NCBI RefSeq assembly: GCF_026914185.1
Contig: NC_070559.1
Coordinates: 8,229,501 to 8,293,500 of the forward strand
Direction: 5' to 3'
Length of the DNA stretch: 64,000 bases
Origin: Puccinia triticina
Lineage: Eukaryota; Basidiomycota; Pucciniomycetes; Pucciniales; Pucciniaceae
Shown: positions 32,625-43,610 of the stretch, piece after piece
How the letters are laid out: every line of letters begins with the position of its first letter
Numbering within the stretch: position 1 is the stretch's first letter
Program-made: the position numbers and the translations under genes
The notes under the pieces: generated by a model
Told to the model about the DNA's origin: nothing
What the model saw: only the letters and a program-made list of their open reading frames with translations
Database searches by the model: none

Positions 32625-35600
32625 TCAAGGGTAAAACCGTTTGATATGTGAAGCTGCATAAGCCCTCTTGAGTTCAGTCCCATCCAATTCTTCCAAGATA
32701 TAGGAACCCTTGGGTAGTTGTTGCTTGATCCGAAAAGGTCCGTTCCATCGATTTGCAAACAACTTTCCCCACTGATCCTCCAGGCTTTTGTTGTAGACCA
32801 AAACTAGTTCTCCTGGATCTAACGGCTTCCGAAGTCTTGCTGCCATTCGTCGATCCCAGTATCGAACAGATGAATTTCTGACCTTCATCAACTTTTCGTG
32901 AGCTATCCCTAGAATTTCTTCTCGACGTTCCAGTTGCATAGTCCTTGCCTCCAAGAGTTGTTCCGTGGTGCTGACTTCAGTCCAATCAATCCCCAGATAA
33001 GTGTCCATTTCCAAGTCAACCGGGAGAACCGCTTTCTGGCCAAACACCAGCTCGTAAGGTGAATATCCCGTTGTGCGTTTTGTCGAAATTCTGTCAGCAA
33101 AGAGTACTAAAGGCAGATATTCCCTCCATTTCCCACCAGATTCGCCACACATCTTGATTAGGGTGTCTTTAATGGGTCGGTGTCCTCTTTCAATCATACC
33201 ATTGGCTTCAGGATAATAAGGTGTAGGAGGCCTAAATACTGCTCCAATCTTTTCGACTGCTTTGATGAATTCATTCTTGAATTCCGGTCCATTGTCTGCC
33301 GTCACCGCTTTGATTACGCCATATCGATAGACCCATTCTTCAAGGAGAAATTTTCCAATAGTTGCGGCTGTCAGTTTCACCAGAGGAGCTGCTTCAACCC
33401 ATCCAGACAAATCATCCCGTGCTACTAGCAAGTACTTGTACCGTCCAGCTTTGATATGACAGACGTCCAAAGCTACTCGTCCGAATAAGCTACTCTCTCC
33501 TGTGGGGTGCCGTATTTCTCGTGGAACTAATGGGTCCCTCTTTTGACAAGGTTCGCAGCTATGTACCCATAATTTGACTTTTTTCTTCAAACTTGGCCAC
33601 CAAAATCGGCAGACTAATCGCTGGTATGTTTCCTCAAGTCCCCGGTGTCCTAGATCTTCGTGAACCATTCGTAATAACTTGCTCTGGTAGGATATCTTGG
33701 AGATCACTAGTTGTGGCATGGGTGAATGTCTTCTCATGAGTCGTCCATTCTGGATAAAATAGTTAACCGATTTTCGTTTAAGTTTCTGAAAGTCCTCCAG
33801 ATCCATAGAACAAGGTCTCTGCAGTGTTTGTAGATAATATTTGAGGTCTGTCCAGAAACCAGAAGTCTCCCACTCCAATAGTTCCGTTGAGGCTGAAATT
33901 ATGTTATACCATGAGCAGGCTTTGATTAGGGGTTCTTCCTCGTCGAAGTCTTCCGTATCATTGTAGAATTCTTCCTCTTCGTCGCTTATTGGACGTCTGG
34001 ACAAGGCGTCTGGCATCGTGAACGTTTTCCCTGGCTTATGCACCATTTCGAACGAAAAAAGTTGGATGAATGCTACCCATCTTGTCATGGGGGCATTTGG
34101 AAGTGAAGGTGAGTTGATCATTTGAATTAGGGACTGCGCGTCCACTTGGAGTTCGAAATGTTGACCCCATAAGAGCGTTTGTAGTTTTTTCAGGATTCGT
34201 GCCACCCCACAGAGTTCCAGTTTAGGCTGTGAATATTTCGATTCGACTGGCGAAAACACAATTGATTCGTACAATACTGGTCGATTTAATCCGGTTTCAA
34301 GCTCCTGTTGTGAGAGTACTGCACCGGCCGCAATAAAACTGGAGTCCACTGCTAAAACAATAAGCCCTGCGTCTTTCGAATAATCAAGGTTCTTCAGGGT
34401 GATATCTTCTCCAATTATCTCTTTTAGCTGATTGAAGGCATCGTCACAGCTTTTGTCCCAGAGCCATTCTACGTCCTTTCGTGTCAGCCTTCGGAGTGGA
34501 GCAGCTATTTCAGACAGATTCCTGACAAAAATCCTGACATAAGTTACGATTCCCATGAAGCCTCGGAGTTCCGTGACGTTATTGGGAGTTGGCCATGTCG
34601 TTATCTTATTCTTCTTCTGATCTGAAACCCTTCGTCCTTCTTTGCAGACCACATGACCCACAATATCCAAAGCAGGTACGCAGCATGCAAATTTCTTTCC
34701 TGAGATAGTGAGTCCCGCCTCTTCAATTCGGAATAAGATTCTTTCCAGCGTTTGAGCGTATTCCCAGATAAAACGTCGAATTCCGGGATTCTCTTCTAAA
34801 ACTTCATCATTGTATGTGGAACTTGGCCCTTTGATACCGCCATCGTCAATAAATACGCCTACGTGGTCGGGTATCTCATCCTGGAGAATCCACATCATTT
34901 GTGCTTGATAGACTGCTACTGAATTGGTTGCGCCCTGCGGAAGTCTGGTGAGTTGAAATCTTCCTAACGGAGTATCAAAGGTGGTGAGAGGTCTTGATTC
35001 CGGGGCCAATTCCCTTTCGTCATATCCACCCATAATATCACCTAATCCATAACAGGCTTGTCCGGCAAAGGATTCCACAAACTCTTCTGTTGCTGGTGGT
35101 AGCCCTGCGTCTTTGATGGTGACTTTATTCATTTCTTGTAAGTCGTGAACTATCCTTAACTTCCCGTCATGTTTGAGTACGCAAAAAACCGGACTAGAGT
35201 AACTTGACGTTGATTGCTCGTAGAGTTTATTCCGTACCCGTTCCCGTACTTGCTCCACGTATTCGTCTTTGATTGCTGCTGGGATTGGAATCGGTTTCTT
35301 CTGCCATGGTACATGATCAATTACCGGTATGACATATGGTAAACCATATGAATGTTTCAAGAGTCCTCTTTCCTCCGGCGTGAAGGCCACAGCTTTTTCT
35401 CGAATCACGATTAAATGCTTGAACAATTTTAATTCCTCCTCCCACAGCCATCCGTCGGGTCCAAAGTTTACTACCTTCAAGCGTTCTTCCGTAATCCTAG
35501 CGGTAGGCTTAAAGTCTGGTGGATGAGGCGTAAGAGGTGTTTGGTAGGGATCTCGTGATAGCGGTGGTCTTTGAAGAGGTGGATTCAGCGCTTGTGGAAT

Positions 35601-36067
35601 TGGTTGATTGATTGGTCTGATTTTCTTTGCTACAGGTTTATACTTTGTCATGCACCACAAGCTTCCGTCCCTCCAACTCTGGCACAATCCATCTTGAAAC
35701 CTTGATCCCAAACCTTTAGTAAGTAAGGATCCAAGAAGCTGTTGTGAGTTGCTGTCCGGTTTCGGTATTCTAGTGGTGTTGACTGAAGGAGTTAATCCAA
35801 AAATGCCGGGTTTTTCCGAAGGCACTGTTTCTGGAACTGGTAGTGAGTCTTTTCTAATGTTACAGATTTTCAATAGCGTAAAGAAAATGATAAGAATATT
35901 CTCTATGAGTGATAGGATTTTAGAAAAAAATATTTTTGTCTGTTTTGATGTTTGTTGAAAGTTTTTTAGGAGAAATGATTTAGGCCAGTCGAGAGAACCC
36001 GGCGTCCGAGATATAACCTGCTTGACTAGCTGAAGCAAATTACTCCCTAGCTGGATGCCGGTAGTTA
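32625..36067 (-). CDS. element B Pol (RT-RNase H-integrase)
   Basis: Open from the slippery site through about 1147 codons to 32625 in the -1 frame relative to gag. Order: hydrophobic segment (ENILIIFFTLLKIC, about residues 50-63), RT with FIDDGG near residue 394, RNase H (LAVDSSFIA), integrase zinc region (HEDLGHRG..CEPCQKRD), core D-D-E (LDVCHIK, TADNGPEF, ANGMIERGH) and a GPF motif (WNGPFRI) near the C terminus. It ends ..KRFYP. No chromodomain is seen. The protein copies the element RNA and integrates the cDNA. It aligns without breaks to the decayed A and D copies, for which it serves as reference. Confidence 0.92.
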
Positions 36068-38548
36068 TAAAAAATGCTGATTCGGCTTCTTCTTAAACAT
36101 TCGATGTTCTTCGTTATCGCTAGGTTCTGATGCTGGGACTGATTTCATACTATTGGTACTGAGATCCTTTCGATTATCCCATCCTCGTCCTTGTCCGGTT
36201 CGAGCCAATGGTACCGAAATTCGCCGACCCTTGTTTCCTTGAAACGTGAGAGTCTCCCCTGTTTCGTGGTATTCTAAAGTGCAATCGTAATCAAATAGAA
36301 AAGGTCGCCCTAAAATACAATCTTGAGCCTTTGGTGATATAAAGAGGTGAGCGGGTCCGGAAAATCGGCCGATCTGTATTGGGCAGTTCTCGACTACGCC
36401 GGTAATGTCGCATCTGGCTCCACCAACACCTTGCATGGGTATGTTCACTATCACAGATTCTAGCTCCAAGTCCTCCGCTACTGATCGGGGTATGACGTTG
36501 ACCATAGAACCGGAATCCACCATAAAGTCGACTTTTTCTCCCCCAACTTGCGCGGTTACGTATCCCAGGGCACAACTGTAGTAGCATGGATCTGAAGGTC
36601 CTTCTTCCTCTGGTAAGGTGGTCATTGGTGCAGCTACTTTGGCCGCTTCAGTTGCGATGTAGGTGGTGGAGGTATTCTTGCCTGACAGACGTCCCTGTAA
36701 TTTTGCTATGATCTGTTCTGTGTATGAAGGCGATATCGTAGTGAGTTGTGCAAACGTTGTGGGAATCTTGACATTGTCCAAGTCCTGTAGTAGGGCTTCC
36801 TCTGGTGAGTCTCTTTTCAGGATTGTCGGTACTTGTTCCCGGCTCCAGACTTTCTCAGGCGCCTTTTTCGGAGTTTCTTTTGGTGATCTGTCCACTTCTT
36901 CTTCACGATCAATATCCATGGCATCTTTTTCTGGTTCCTGGATCCTAACTTCGCGTCGGCCTTTTTGAGCTTCTGACCTAGTGACAGGATGAGATCTCAT
37001 GAAGTTTTCCGCGCCTAAGGTAGGAGGGCTCCAATGGATGGTTTGTACTGAGGCTTTCATGAAGGCCGTGTTCCCATTTTCAGTTTGCTGTGAGTCCGCC
37101 AATTTCTTGATGGCTTCTTGCATTCGAGGTTCGGCTGATGCTCCTGCAACCACTGATTGTATTGGTCTCGAAGGTACCCACGGTATTTGCTGGCCGTCAG
37201 GTAAATACCATTCTTTACCAATTCGCTTCACCAAGCCTTGTTTCATGTCTTTTGCTGCTTCTGGGCATTGATAGTTAGGGTGTCCTTCTCTCTTGCAATA
37301 AAAGCAGTTCTGGGCTTCATATAGCGGGGTTGACGGCCGAGCATTTCCGCGGTTGAATTCTTGTTTTTCTGATGGTCCTTGCCGATTATAGCCAGTGGGT
37401 GCTCCATTCTTGATCTGTTGTTTAAGCGTGGCAAGCTCCTGCTGTACTTCTTGTAGTTTCTGTTCTACCTCCTTATTGCTTGGGCTTTCCTTTAGCATCT
37501 GCTCTCGTCGCTTTCCGTCGCCTTTCTTAAGATCCAAATCCTTCTGCATGATGCGCGTGGATTCGGAGAAACTGGAGAAATTTGTGTAACCTTCGTCAAC
37601 TTGTACCTCTGTTTCCGCGGCCTCTGTTAAGTCTTCCCATTTTGGTGCCTTGTTACTTCCATCCTTGGCCTTTGGAAGCTGATTTTTATTGATGATTGTG
37701 CGTTTAATGCTTCGTTGGCTTTCTGTCGAGAAGGCACTTAAGAATAGTAAACCGGCGTCATCGTCTTTGTTGATATGTTCGTTCTTTACTAGATACTTGA
37801 GGATCGGGGTGAATTTTGCAAGGTACGCTTTATAATCCCGATAGCTTGAAATTCCTTCTTTAGCTTGCTGCTTAGCTACTTTGATAAGGTCGTCCACAGT
37901 ATACATGATCGTATTATCGAGGTCACCCCAGGCTTTGACCATTGCCGCTCGAAGCTTCTTCCAATCATAATCATTGTACCCATCCATTTCCTCAAGCTGG
38001 CACTTTAACTCTTCTGTTTGTATGAATCGTGGTATCTGGATTGCTTTCTCGCGATCCGACGCTCCGTGACCATATGCCGCTCGCTCGAATCGTTGCAGGA
38101 ACTTCATAAACTGGCTACCCTCGTAGAAAAGCCCAGGTTCTTTGATGATGACTGGCTTTGATTGGGGTATTGGTTGGGGGTAATAATACATAGGTTGCGG
38201 ATTTTGCATCGGTATTTGTTGTTGTTGAAATTGAGGCTGAAACATATATTCTTGCTGATTTTCTGTATTGTGGATTCCGTACCCAGAAGGGCGTTGTCGT
38301 GGAGTTGTTTGTCTTGGGGGTATATTTTCGGGTTGTGGAGTTTCATCAGTGTCTGATAAGTCCTCTTCAGTCTGCTCTCTGAATTGATTCTCTGGTCCCT
38401 TTTCCTTGTCTTTCCTAGGTGGTGGAGGTGGATTTGTAGATTCTGAATTCCAATTCAGTCCCGAAGTTCCTGTCAATGTTCTGTTTCTAAACGGGGTGGA
38501 GGGAGCAAATCCGCTCTCCATATCTGGTAGACTGAACGGTAAACTCAT
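36065..38548 (-). CDS. element B Gag-protease
   Basis: 827 codons starting MSLPFSLPDMESGF. Gln/Pro-rich N terminus (residues 95-135), capsid-like region to about 360, CCHC knuckle CFYCKREGHPNYQC near residue 415, and protease motif FMVDSGSMVNVIP near 676 followed by the flap/ILGRPFL block. The stop at 36065-36067 follows the slippery heptamer. The start is chosen because element A has the same first residues after a similar leader. Gag would build the particle and bind RNA; most ribosomes stop here and a minority shift into pol. Confidence 0.93.
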   Translation of the reverse strand: MSLPFSLPDMESGFAPSTPFRNRTLTGTSGLNWNSESTNPPPPPRKDKEKGPENQFREQTEEDLSDTDETPQPENIPPRQTTPRQRPSGYGIHNTENQQEYMFQPQFQQQQIPMQNPQPMYYYPQPIPQSKPVIIKEPGLFYEGSQFMKFLQRFERAAYGHGASDREKAIQIPRFIQTEELKCQLEEMDGYNDYDWKKLRAAMVKAWGDLDNTIMYTVDDLIKVAKQQAKEGISSYRDYKAYLAKFTPILKYLVKNEHINKDDDAGLLFLSAFSTESQRSIKRTIINKNQLPKAKDGSNKAPKWEDLTEAAETEVQVDEGYTNFSSFSESTRIMQKDLDLKKGDGKRREQMLKESPSNKEVEQKLQEVQQELATLKQQIKNGAPTGYNRQGPSEKQEFNRGNARPSTPLYEAQNCFYCKREGHPNYQCPEAAKDMKQGLVKRIGKEWYLPDGQQIPWVPSRPIQSVVAGASAEPRMQEAIKKLADSQQTENGNTAFMKASVQTIHWSPPTLGAENFMRSHPVTRSEAQKGRREVRIQEPEKDAMDIDREEEVDRSPKETPKKAPEKVWSREQVPTILKRDSPEEALLQDLDNVKIPTTFAQLTTISPSYTEQIIAKLQGRLSGKNTSTTYIATEAAKVAAPMTTLPEEEGPSDPCYYSCALGYVTAQVGGEKVDFMVDSGSMVNVIPRSVAEDLELESVIVNIPMQGVGGARCDITGVVENCPIQIGRFSGPAHLFISPKAQDCILGRPFLFDYDCTLEYHETGETLTFQGNKGRRISVPLARTGQGRGWDNRKDLSTNSMKSVPASEPSDNEEHRMFKKKPNQHFL
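36068..36074 (-). promoter_or_regulatory. -1 frameshift heptamer TTTTTTA (element B)
   Basis: Minus strand CAT TTT TTA TAA at the end of gag. The pol frame opens in -1 with no start codon needed. It is the same heptamer as the lentiviral gag-pol site. Confidence 0.85.
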
Positions 38549-39155
38549 GCCGGTTCGTGTTGATTCCTGGTTTTGTAATATGAATATCCGCTGCTACCTG
38601 TTACTGTGCTCTGAAAAAGAAACAATAATATCTGGTCTCTGGTCTCTTTACCAGGGCAAATTGGGGGTTTTCTTTTAATAATTGATATAAATAACTTTAC
38701 CGTTCTGAGATTGTTCTTCAAACAGTCTCTGCCTATCCAAATTCTTCAGGTCTTACACTTGCCCTTCTTAAGGTTTTATAAACAGCTGTTTTCTTCAAAC
38801 GATTCCGGAGTTCTCTTCTAACAGGATCCTAGTTATCCAAATTCTTCAGGTCTTACTCTTGCCCTTCTTGAGGTTTTATAACTGGCTGCTTCCTTCGAGA
38901 TACTCTTTTCAGTTCGGATGGTTAAGTTTTCTTTTCAGAGGTTCGTAATCGGTCCTTTGGATGTTCCTAAAAGTCGACTAGTCGTTCAACAGAATAACTG
39001 AATATGCCGTTGAGTTTGATAGATTTGTTGATGAATTTGATTCCTTTTTCCGCTCGAAGTTGAGATACGTAGACGATGTATTTCTGGTTATATGGTTGAA
39101 ATTGATTATCCGTTGTCGATCAAACAAGATTATCCTATCACGTTGGGGACTCCCT
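38549..39155 (-). other. element B leader with conserved post-LTR sequence
   Basis: Next to the LTR the minus strand reads AGGGAGTCCCCAACGTGAT, nearly identical to element A. It contains a diverged tandem repeat at 38700-38900. No gene. Confidence 0.6.
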
Positions 39156-39245
39156 TGTAAGACTCAAAAGTGTTCCTGAGAACCTTTTGCTGAATGGAGA
39201 AGGGGATGATGGAGGTGCAAACTCTGCCCTTCTATACTATCAGAT

Positions 39246-39277
<32 letters not shown>

Positions 39278-40080
39278 TTAATGAAGTGATAGGGTTGGTT
39301 GGTTCAAGATGAGCTTGTTGATGACACTGAATAAATTGTTGTTATTGTTAATGTAAGGGTTGTTATGTAGGTTGTTTAAGTATATATATAAGGCTGAACT
39401 GTAAATGTTGGGGTGACTGTGATTGGTGAGTAATGAACTGAGGAGCTGACAACTGGGGAGGAGGGAGCTCCTTATATAGACAAAAGTGGAGCCCCAGAGG
39501 GCTTGTGGGTTAGGGTTTTGACTAATCTAGACAACAGTGTGAGGGATTTTAGCTGGTGGGAGTAGATACAAATGATGTCATAATGTGTCAGGGGTACATA
39601 AATGATGTCATAAGAATGCAGTAGGGCCACATGAAGGCTGCGTAAAGTGACAGTAGACTGCATGAGTTGACAGGTGGATGCAGGGGGTGCATAAATGAAG
39701 TCTGAGGCTGCAGAGTCAGTGTGTGATGACATCATAATATGGAAATAGAAGAGTACTTGATAATATGTAATGACTGCAGTCTGATGGGGAGATGTATGTT
39801 TGTATCCTGTGATTTGTATAAGCATAATGCTGTGATCCTTGAATTGAGGCTGGTGACAGGCTGGTGACTGGGTATGTTGAACGTGTGATGGGTGTCCAGT
39901 GTCCAAAGAAGTGTAGGTTCCAATCCAGCGGGGTTCAGGTGATGCTTTCAGTGGTGACTAGGGGTAAAATTGGCCGTAGAATCCATTTCTGAGGTCTGTT
40001 TGATGGTATCTTGAGGCGTATTGTGAGTAAATATATGTATGCGAAAAAACTTTTGATTTTTCACTTTTCCGTCTACCACA
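39156..40080 (-). repeat. element B 5' LTR
   Basis: 925 bp. I noticed one difference from 18584-19508 (AAACTG versus AAATTG). Followed by the CCGA duplication at 40081. Confidence 0.92.
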
Positions 40081-40825
40081 CCGATAAACCGGCGAGTTAC
40101 CCGAAGGACGCCATCCAGGGCTGCGAGGATGATATTCGGGCGAAGCCAGGCCCGGCCCGGCCACTTCAGAGGAATCCACAGGGAACGGCGTGGGAGCACG
40201 GAAGCGTGGAGGCAAACCAACCAACTCTGCTGGTATCGCGGGAGCACCTGCTATAAAGGAGCCACCATTCTGGGGGGGCTGATTTATGTTGGGTGGATCC
40301 AAAAGCTGTAAACATTTAGTCAGCCCATACAGGATTATCAACAAAAAACACAAGTCAGCTGCTTATGGTCTCCAGGGTGTTAATCGCGGAATCACCCACG
40401 ACAAACGGACGACGAGCCGCCGGGGACTCGGAACGACGCATTGAGGAATCTATTGGGCGAGAATAGAAATCCATACGCTCCCTGGCCCATTCCATTCGAT
40501 TGGGCGAGGAGGGTGAATGAGGTTCGAGCACATCATCAGACCCAGGCTAAACAAACTATCAGCATACACCCACCAGCAATGGGTCATCCTGAAGGCAGTC
40601 ACTTACCAGTGATGACTGCACTAACGGATGATTATTTAGCAGGTTTCTTGCGATCATGGTCGAACTTTGGGGTGGGGAAGTACCCTAGAAGAAGAACAGA
40701 TAAAAACTTTTCAATTCAGCTCGATCAAGGAGCTCTTCAAACGTCAAACTCACTCGATTTGCCGCGGAAGTTGTCCAAGGGTGTAAGCTATAAGGATACG
40801 AAGCTCGTCTAGAAGGGGAAATCAT
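40081..40825 (-). pseudogene. element A antisense accessory gene, exons 1-4
   Basis: Proposed exons on the minus strand: 40825-40754 (starts MISPSRRASYPYS), 40684-40607, 40546-40373, and 40305-40081 continuing at 18579 across element B. Introns are 69, 60 and 67 nt, all phase 0. It is homologous to the B antisense gene: WARERMDFYSRP against WSRQRLEAFNRP, RPFVV shared, LVGLPPRF against LVGLHPRF, GNSPVYR against PNSPIYR. It has one intron more than B. The third intron starts GAGACC where B has GTGAGT, so its donor is lost, and reading through meets TGA at 40355. With the B insertion and the early stop at 18453, this copy is non-functional. The function of the family is unknown. Confidence 0.68.
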
Positions 40826-40904
40826 CTTTGCTATAGAAAGTACTGAAGAGGACGATGGGGTGAAGGTGATGAGATGCTCTAAAAACAAAAGCAAATGAGC
40901 CTTT

Positions 40905-40911
40905 TTTTATA
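40905..40911 (-). promoter_or_regulatory. TATA box of the element A antisense gene
   Basis: Minus strand AATATAAAAAAAGG, 80 bp before the ATG at 40825, the same layout as at 20682 in element B. Confidence 0.6.
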
Positions 40912-41870
40912 TTCTCCAGGAGGGCAGGCACTCTGGTCTATACCCCGCGATATCAAGGAACTCACCAGCCTGGCTTGGAAGAAAATGGGAGGCCTTGCCC
41001 ATCAACCAGCTTCTTCGACTGCGAATCGCCGAGGTATCGCCGAGGCAATCAATCCAAACACAGTGCCGATGGTACTGTCCATAGTTCAGATGACGCGGCC
41101 TGGATATATTAGCCAGAAGGGCCTATTCAGGAGGATTCAGTTGGGACCACAGCCAACGGAGTTATAGAAATCAAAACAAACAAACACGACTTACAATGGT
41201 GGCGCGCTCGGCTCCAGACATTCAGAATCGCCGACGGCAGAAGAAACCGGAGGCCGTTTCCATATACAAACAACTCGGCTTCAGATGCAGGACCGAGCAC
41301 GACAGCCGAGTCTGACAGACGGAGGCGGCGGTATGCGGTTGGCGAAGTCAGCAGTTGAGTCGAAATATCGATGGCGGCGGGTGGTTGAATAGAGGTGACT
41401 GAGTTACCTCGCCGCCGAGGTAACTCCACCTCCGGTCGGATCGGAACCAAACACGGAGCGCAGCGCTGCCGCGCAAGCCGGGAGCCAACCCAGAACTCGA
41501 AGCAACCGGACGGGTATTGGGTCCCCGACCAGTACTCGACACCCAGGTCGCGCGGATTGAAGTGCGCGCACTACATGTGAGCCCAGCGCAACAGCTGCGG
41601 CCGCTGCGACCCCACGACGACACAGCAAAGACTACTGCGCAGCCACGCGCAGCATTTTTTGACCCCTCATTGAAAAGAAATTTTTTCCTCAAGTTAAAAT
41701 CCCAAAAAGTGACAAAAGTCCATTTTTGGCCAATTTTTACTCCACAAAGCTCCTCAGCCCACGGTATCAGGAAGACGCCTGGCGGCCAACTTTTCAAGGA
41801 TTCCAGAAAAAACATAGCTACATATATCAACCTTCAAGTTTCAATCTTCAAGATACGGCCCTCTTCACAG
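40912..41870. other. element A region between antisense gene and 3' LTR
   Basis: GC-rich. A minus-strand stretch 41450-41196 ends at a GTAAGT donor and may be an upstream exon of the antisense transcript. 41510-41870 is homologous to 19640-19930 of B and is the common 3' part of the elements. No complete gene. Confidence 0.45.
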
Positions 41871-41875
41871 CGGAA

Positions 41876-41908
41876 TTGTCTGGGGACAGACAATAAGTTG
41901 GGGGAGGA
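41876..41908 (+). other. element A polypurine tract with upstream hairpin
   Basis: Hairpin TTGTCTG-GGGA-CAGACAA (41876-41893) followed by TAAGTTGGGGGAGGA directly against the 3' LTR. Confidence 0.85.
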
Positions 41909-42688
41909 TGTGGTACGCAAAAATGTGAAAAATCAAAAGTTTTTCTCATGTACATACAGAAGGCCTCAAGATACCATCCATTGGACACCATAAATGGACT
42001 CCACAGCTAAAGTAACCCCTAGTCCCCACTGGAAGCATCACTGGGGCCCCACTACACTGGAAGTTAGACCCCTTGGACAACCTGTAGCACTCAGTCAACC
42101 ACCTGTCAGGCGCCTCAAGTCACATTCCCCGCACCATTCTATCCCCACTACATATATTGGTTTGGGTTTGTTTGTTATCTACATGACATCATGCAGCACT
42201 GCCCCTGCAGGCTGTGCCCCTTCAACTGAATGGTCCCCACATTCTAGTTCCTTCTAACTCCACTTTTTTTGGTCTTATTACATCACATGATCATTCCCTG
42301 CACAGCTTATGCGCCCCTTGCATGAACTATGACATCATTTGGCACAGCCCCTCCTCATGTATGCACCCCTTGCATAAATTGTACACAGCCACTCCCTCTT
42401 AACTCCCTCATGTTGTACAGCCCAGGCCAGCTAAAATACCTCACTCAGGGGCTTCCCTGGAGCCAAAATCCCTCACATTTGTCTATATAAGGAGCTCTCT
42501 CCTCCCCATTTGTAGTTCCTCAGTTTATTACTCATCAAGTTTTATACTCACCCATCACCTAAAACACTTACGTACCCACTCAACCCTCTTACTTACATAT
42601 AACAACCCTTACATACTGAATAAACAACCTTTTTATACTGTGTCACGAGAAAACTTATCTCGAGCTAACCACTCCTATCACTTATTAA

Positions 42689-42719
<31 letters not shown>

Positions 42720-42809
42720 AGCTGGTAGTATAGAAGGGCAGAGCTTGCACCTCCTTCATCCCCTTCTCCATTCAGCAAAAGGGTTTCAGAACCACTTTTG
42801 AGTCTTACA
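41909..42809 (+). repeat. element A 3' LTR
   Basis: 901 bp, at least four differences from 9345-10245 noticed by eye. Flanked on the right by CTGG and the tandem-repeat target. Confidence 0.9.
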
Positions 42810-43125
42810 CTGGAGGATGGAAGGTGTGGAGAGGTTTGAATTGAGCAATTGTGAGATGAAAAACAATAACAAAGATGATGAGTGAATACATGAACCAACC
42901 TGAAGCAGCGAGTAGCTGTGAGTAACCGCGAACAGTCAATGAGACTGGTGAAGATGAGCACACCTAAAACAATGATGAAGGAAACAATATGGAAACCAGA
43001 TGATGAGTGAAGAAATAGCCAAAGAAAACAAGAAATACACTGCATACCTGAGACCGGAGGATGGAAGGTGTGGAGAGGTTTGAATTGAGCAATTGTGAGA
43101 TGAAAAACAATAACAAAGATGATAA
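42810..43125. repeat. repeat region at the right flank of element A
   Basis: A block of about 80 bp (GGAGGATGGAAGGTGTGGAGAGG...AACAAAGATGAT) occurs at 42811-42887 and again at 43046-43122. A 62-bp unit like those at 9211-9334 lies between them (42902-42965). This is the continuation of the array that A split. Confidence 0.7.
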
Positions 43126-43610
43126 GGAACAACAGAGAGAAACTAAGTTGATATATATAGTCTACGTTAGGGTTTGTGAGTCTCATCATTGAGATTCAAA
43201 CCTAAGTCATCAACGGTCCGCAGTACGGTGCATGAGAGGCCGTCCGGCTTACTTAAGCCTCAATATCCTGCTATTTAAGCTCTCGCAGTGCCTTCCCCAG
43301 AACTCCTGTTTCCAATGCCCATCACTGTCTCCTGCACGCCTTGCCATCCCCGTCGCCTGCACACCTCTAATTCAAACTCAAACTTACCTATGGCAACCAT
43401 TGCCATCACATCATTACTAAACCCCTAACATTATCACCAGGTATGATTTTCTGATATGTAGCCCTCTTCGAGGTCAACAAGTGAGTCACTCTGCCCAGCT
43501 TCAAATTCATCCATAACCTCCACTGGACGGCAGAGTCACAAGAACATATGATTAGCTCTGCCGAGGGCCAAACAGGGCGGCGGCGGACCACGCGAGTGGA
43601 GTTCATGCGC
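43126..43610. other. no gene recognised
   Basis: Short spacer between the repeat target of A and element D, with only motif-free short frames. It ends with the GCGC copy (43607-43610) that is duplicated at 52031. Confidence 0.4.

Larger units (their letters stand above)
18584..40080 (-). mobile_element. Ty3/Gypsy element B, carrying nested C
   Basis: Identical-length 925-bp LTRs (3' LTR 18584-19508, 5' LTR 39156-40080) with a single difference noticed by eye, flanked by CCGA (18580-18583 and 40081-40084). Transcribed leftward: LTR, leader, gag (38548-36065), -1 slippery site, pol (to 32625), internal polypurine tracts, antisense gene, hairpin-polypurine tract, LTR. Element C interrupts the antisense gene, so B's own length is about 12 kb. 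gag and pol are uninterrupted, suggesting that B was active recently. B sits inside an exon of A's antisense gene. Confidence 0.9.
9345..42809 (+). mobile_element. Ty3/Gypsy element A, carrying nested B and C
   Basis: A 901-bp LTR pair (9345-10245 and 41909-42809) bounds the element. The flanks CCGG (9341-9344) and CTGG (42810-42813) fit a 4-bp target duplication with one change, and an uninterrupted relative of the target exists at 43040-43060. The 5' LTR is followed by leader and gag; the 3' LTR is preceded by hairpin and polypurine tract, as expected of one element. Its own sequence is 9345-18583 plus about 40085-42809; the rest is element B (with C inside). At least four LTR differences were noticed by eye, the most of the three nested elements. 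gag and pol are broken, so A is not autonomous. Confidence 0.85.

Noticed and set aside
39472..39906. 144-codon frame found identically at 18900-19334
   Set aside because: It lies within both LTRs of element B, has no motif, and its identity simply reflects LTR identity.
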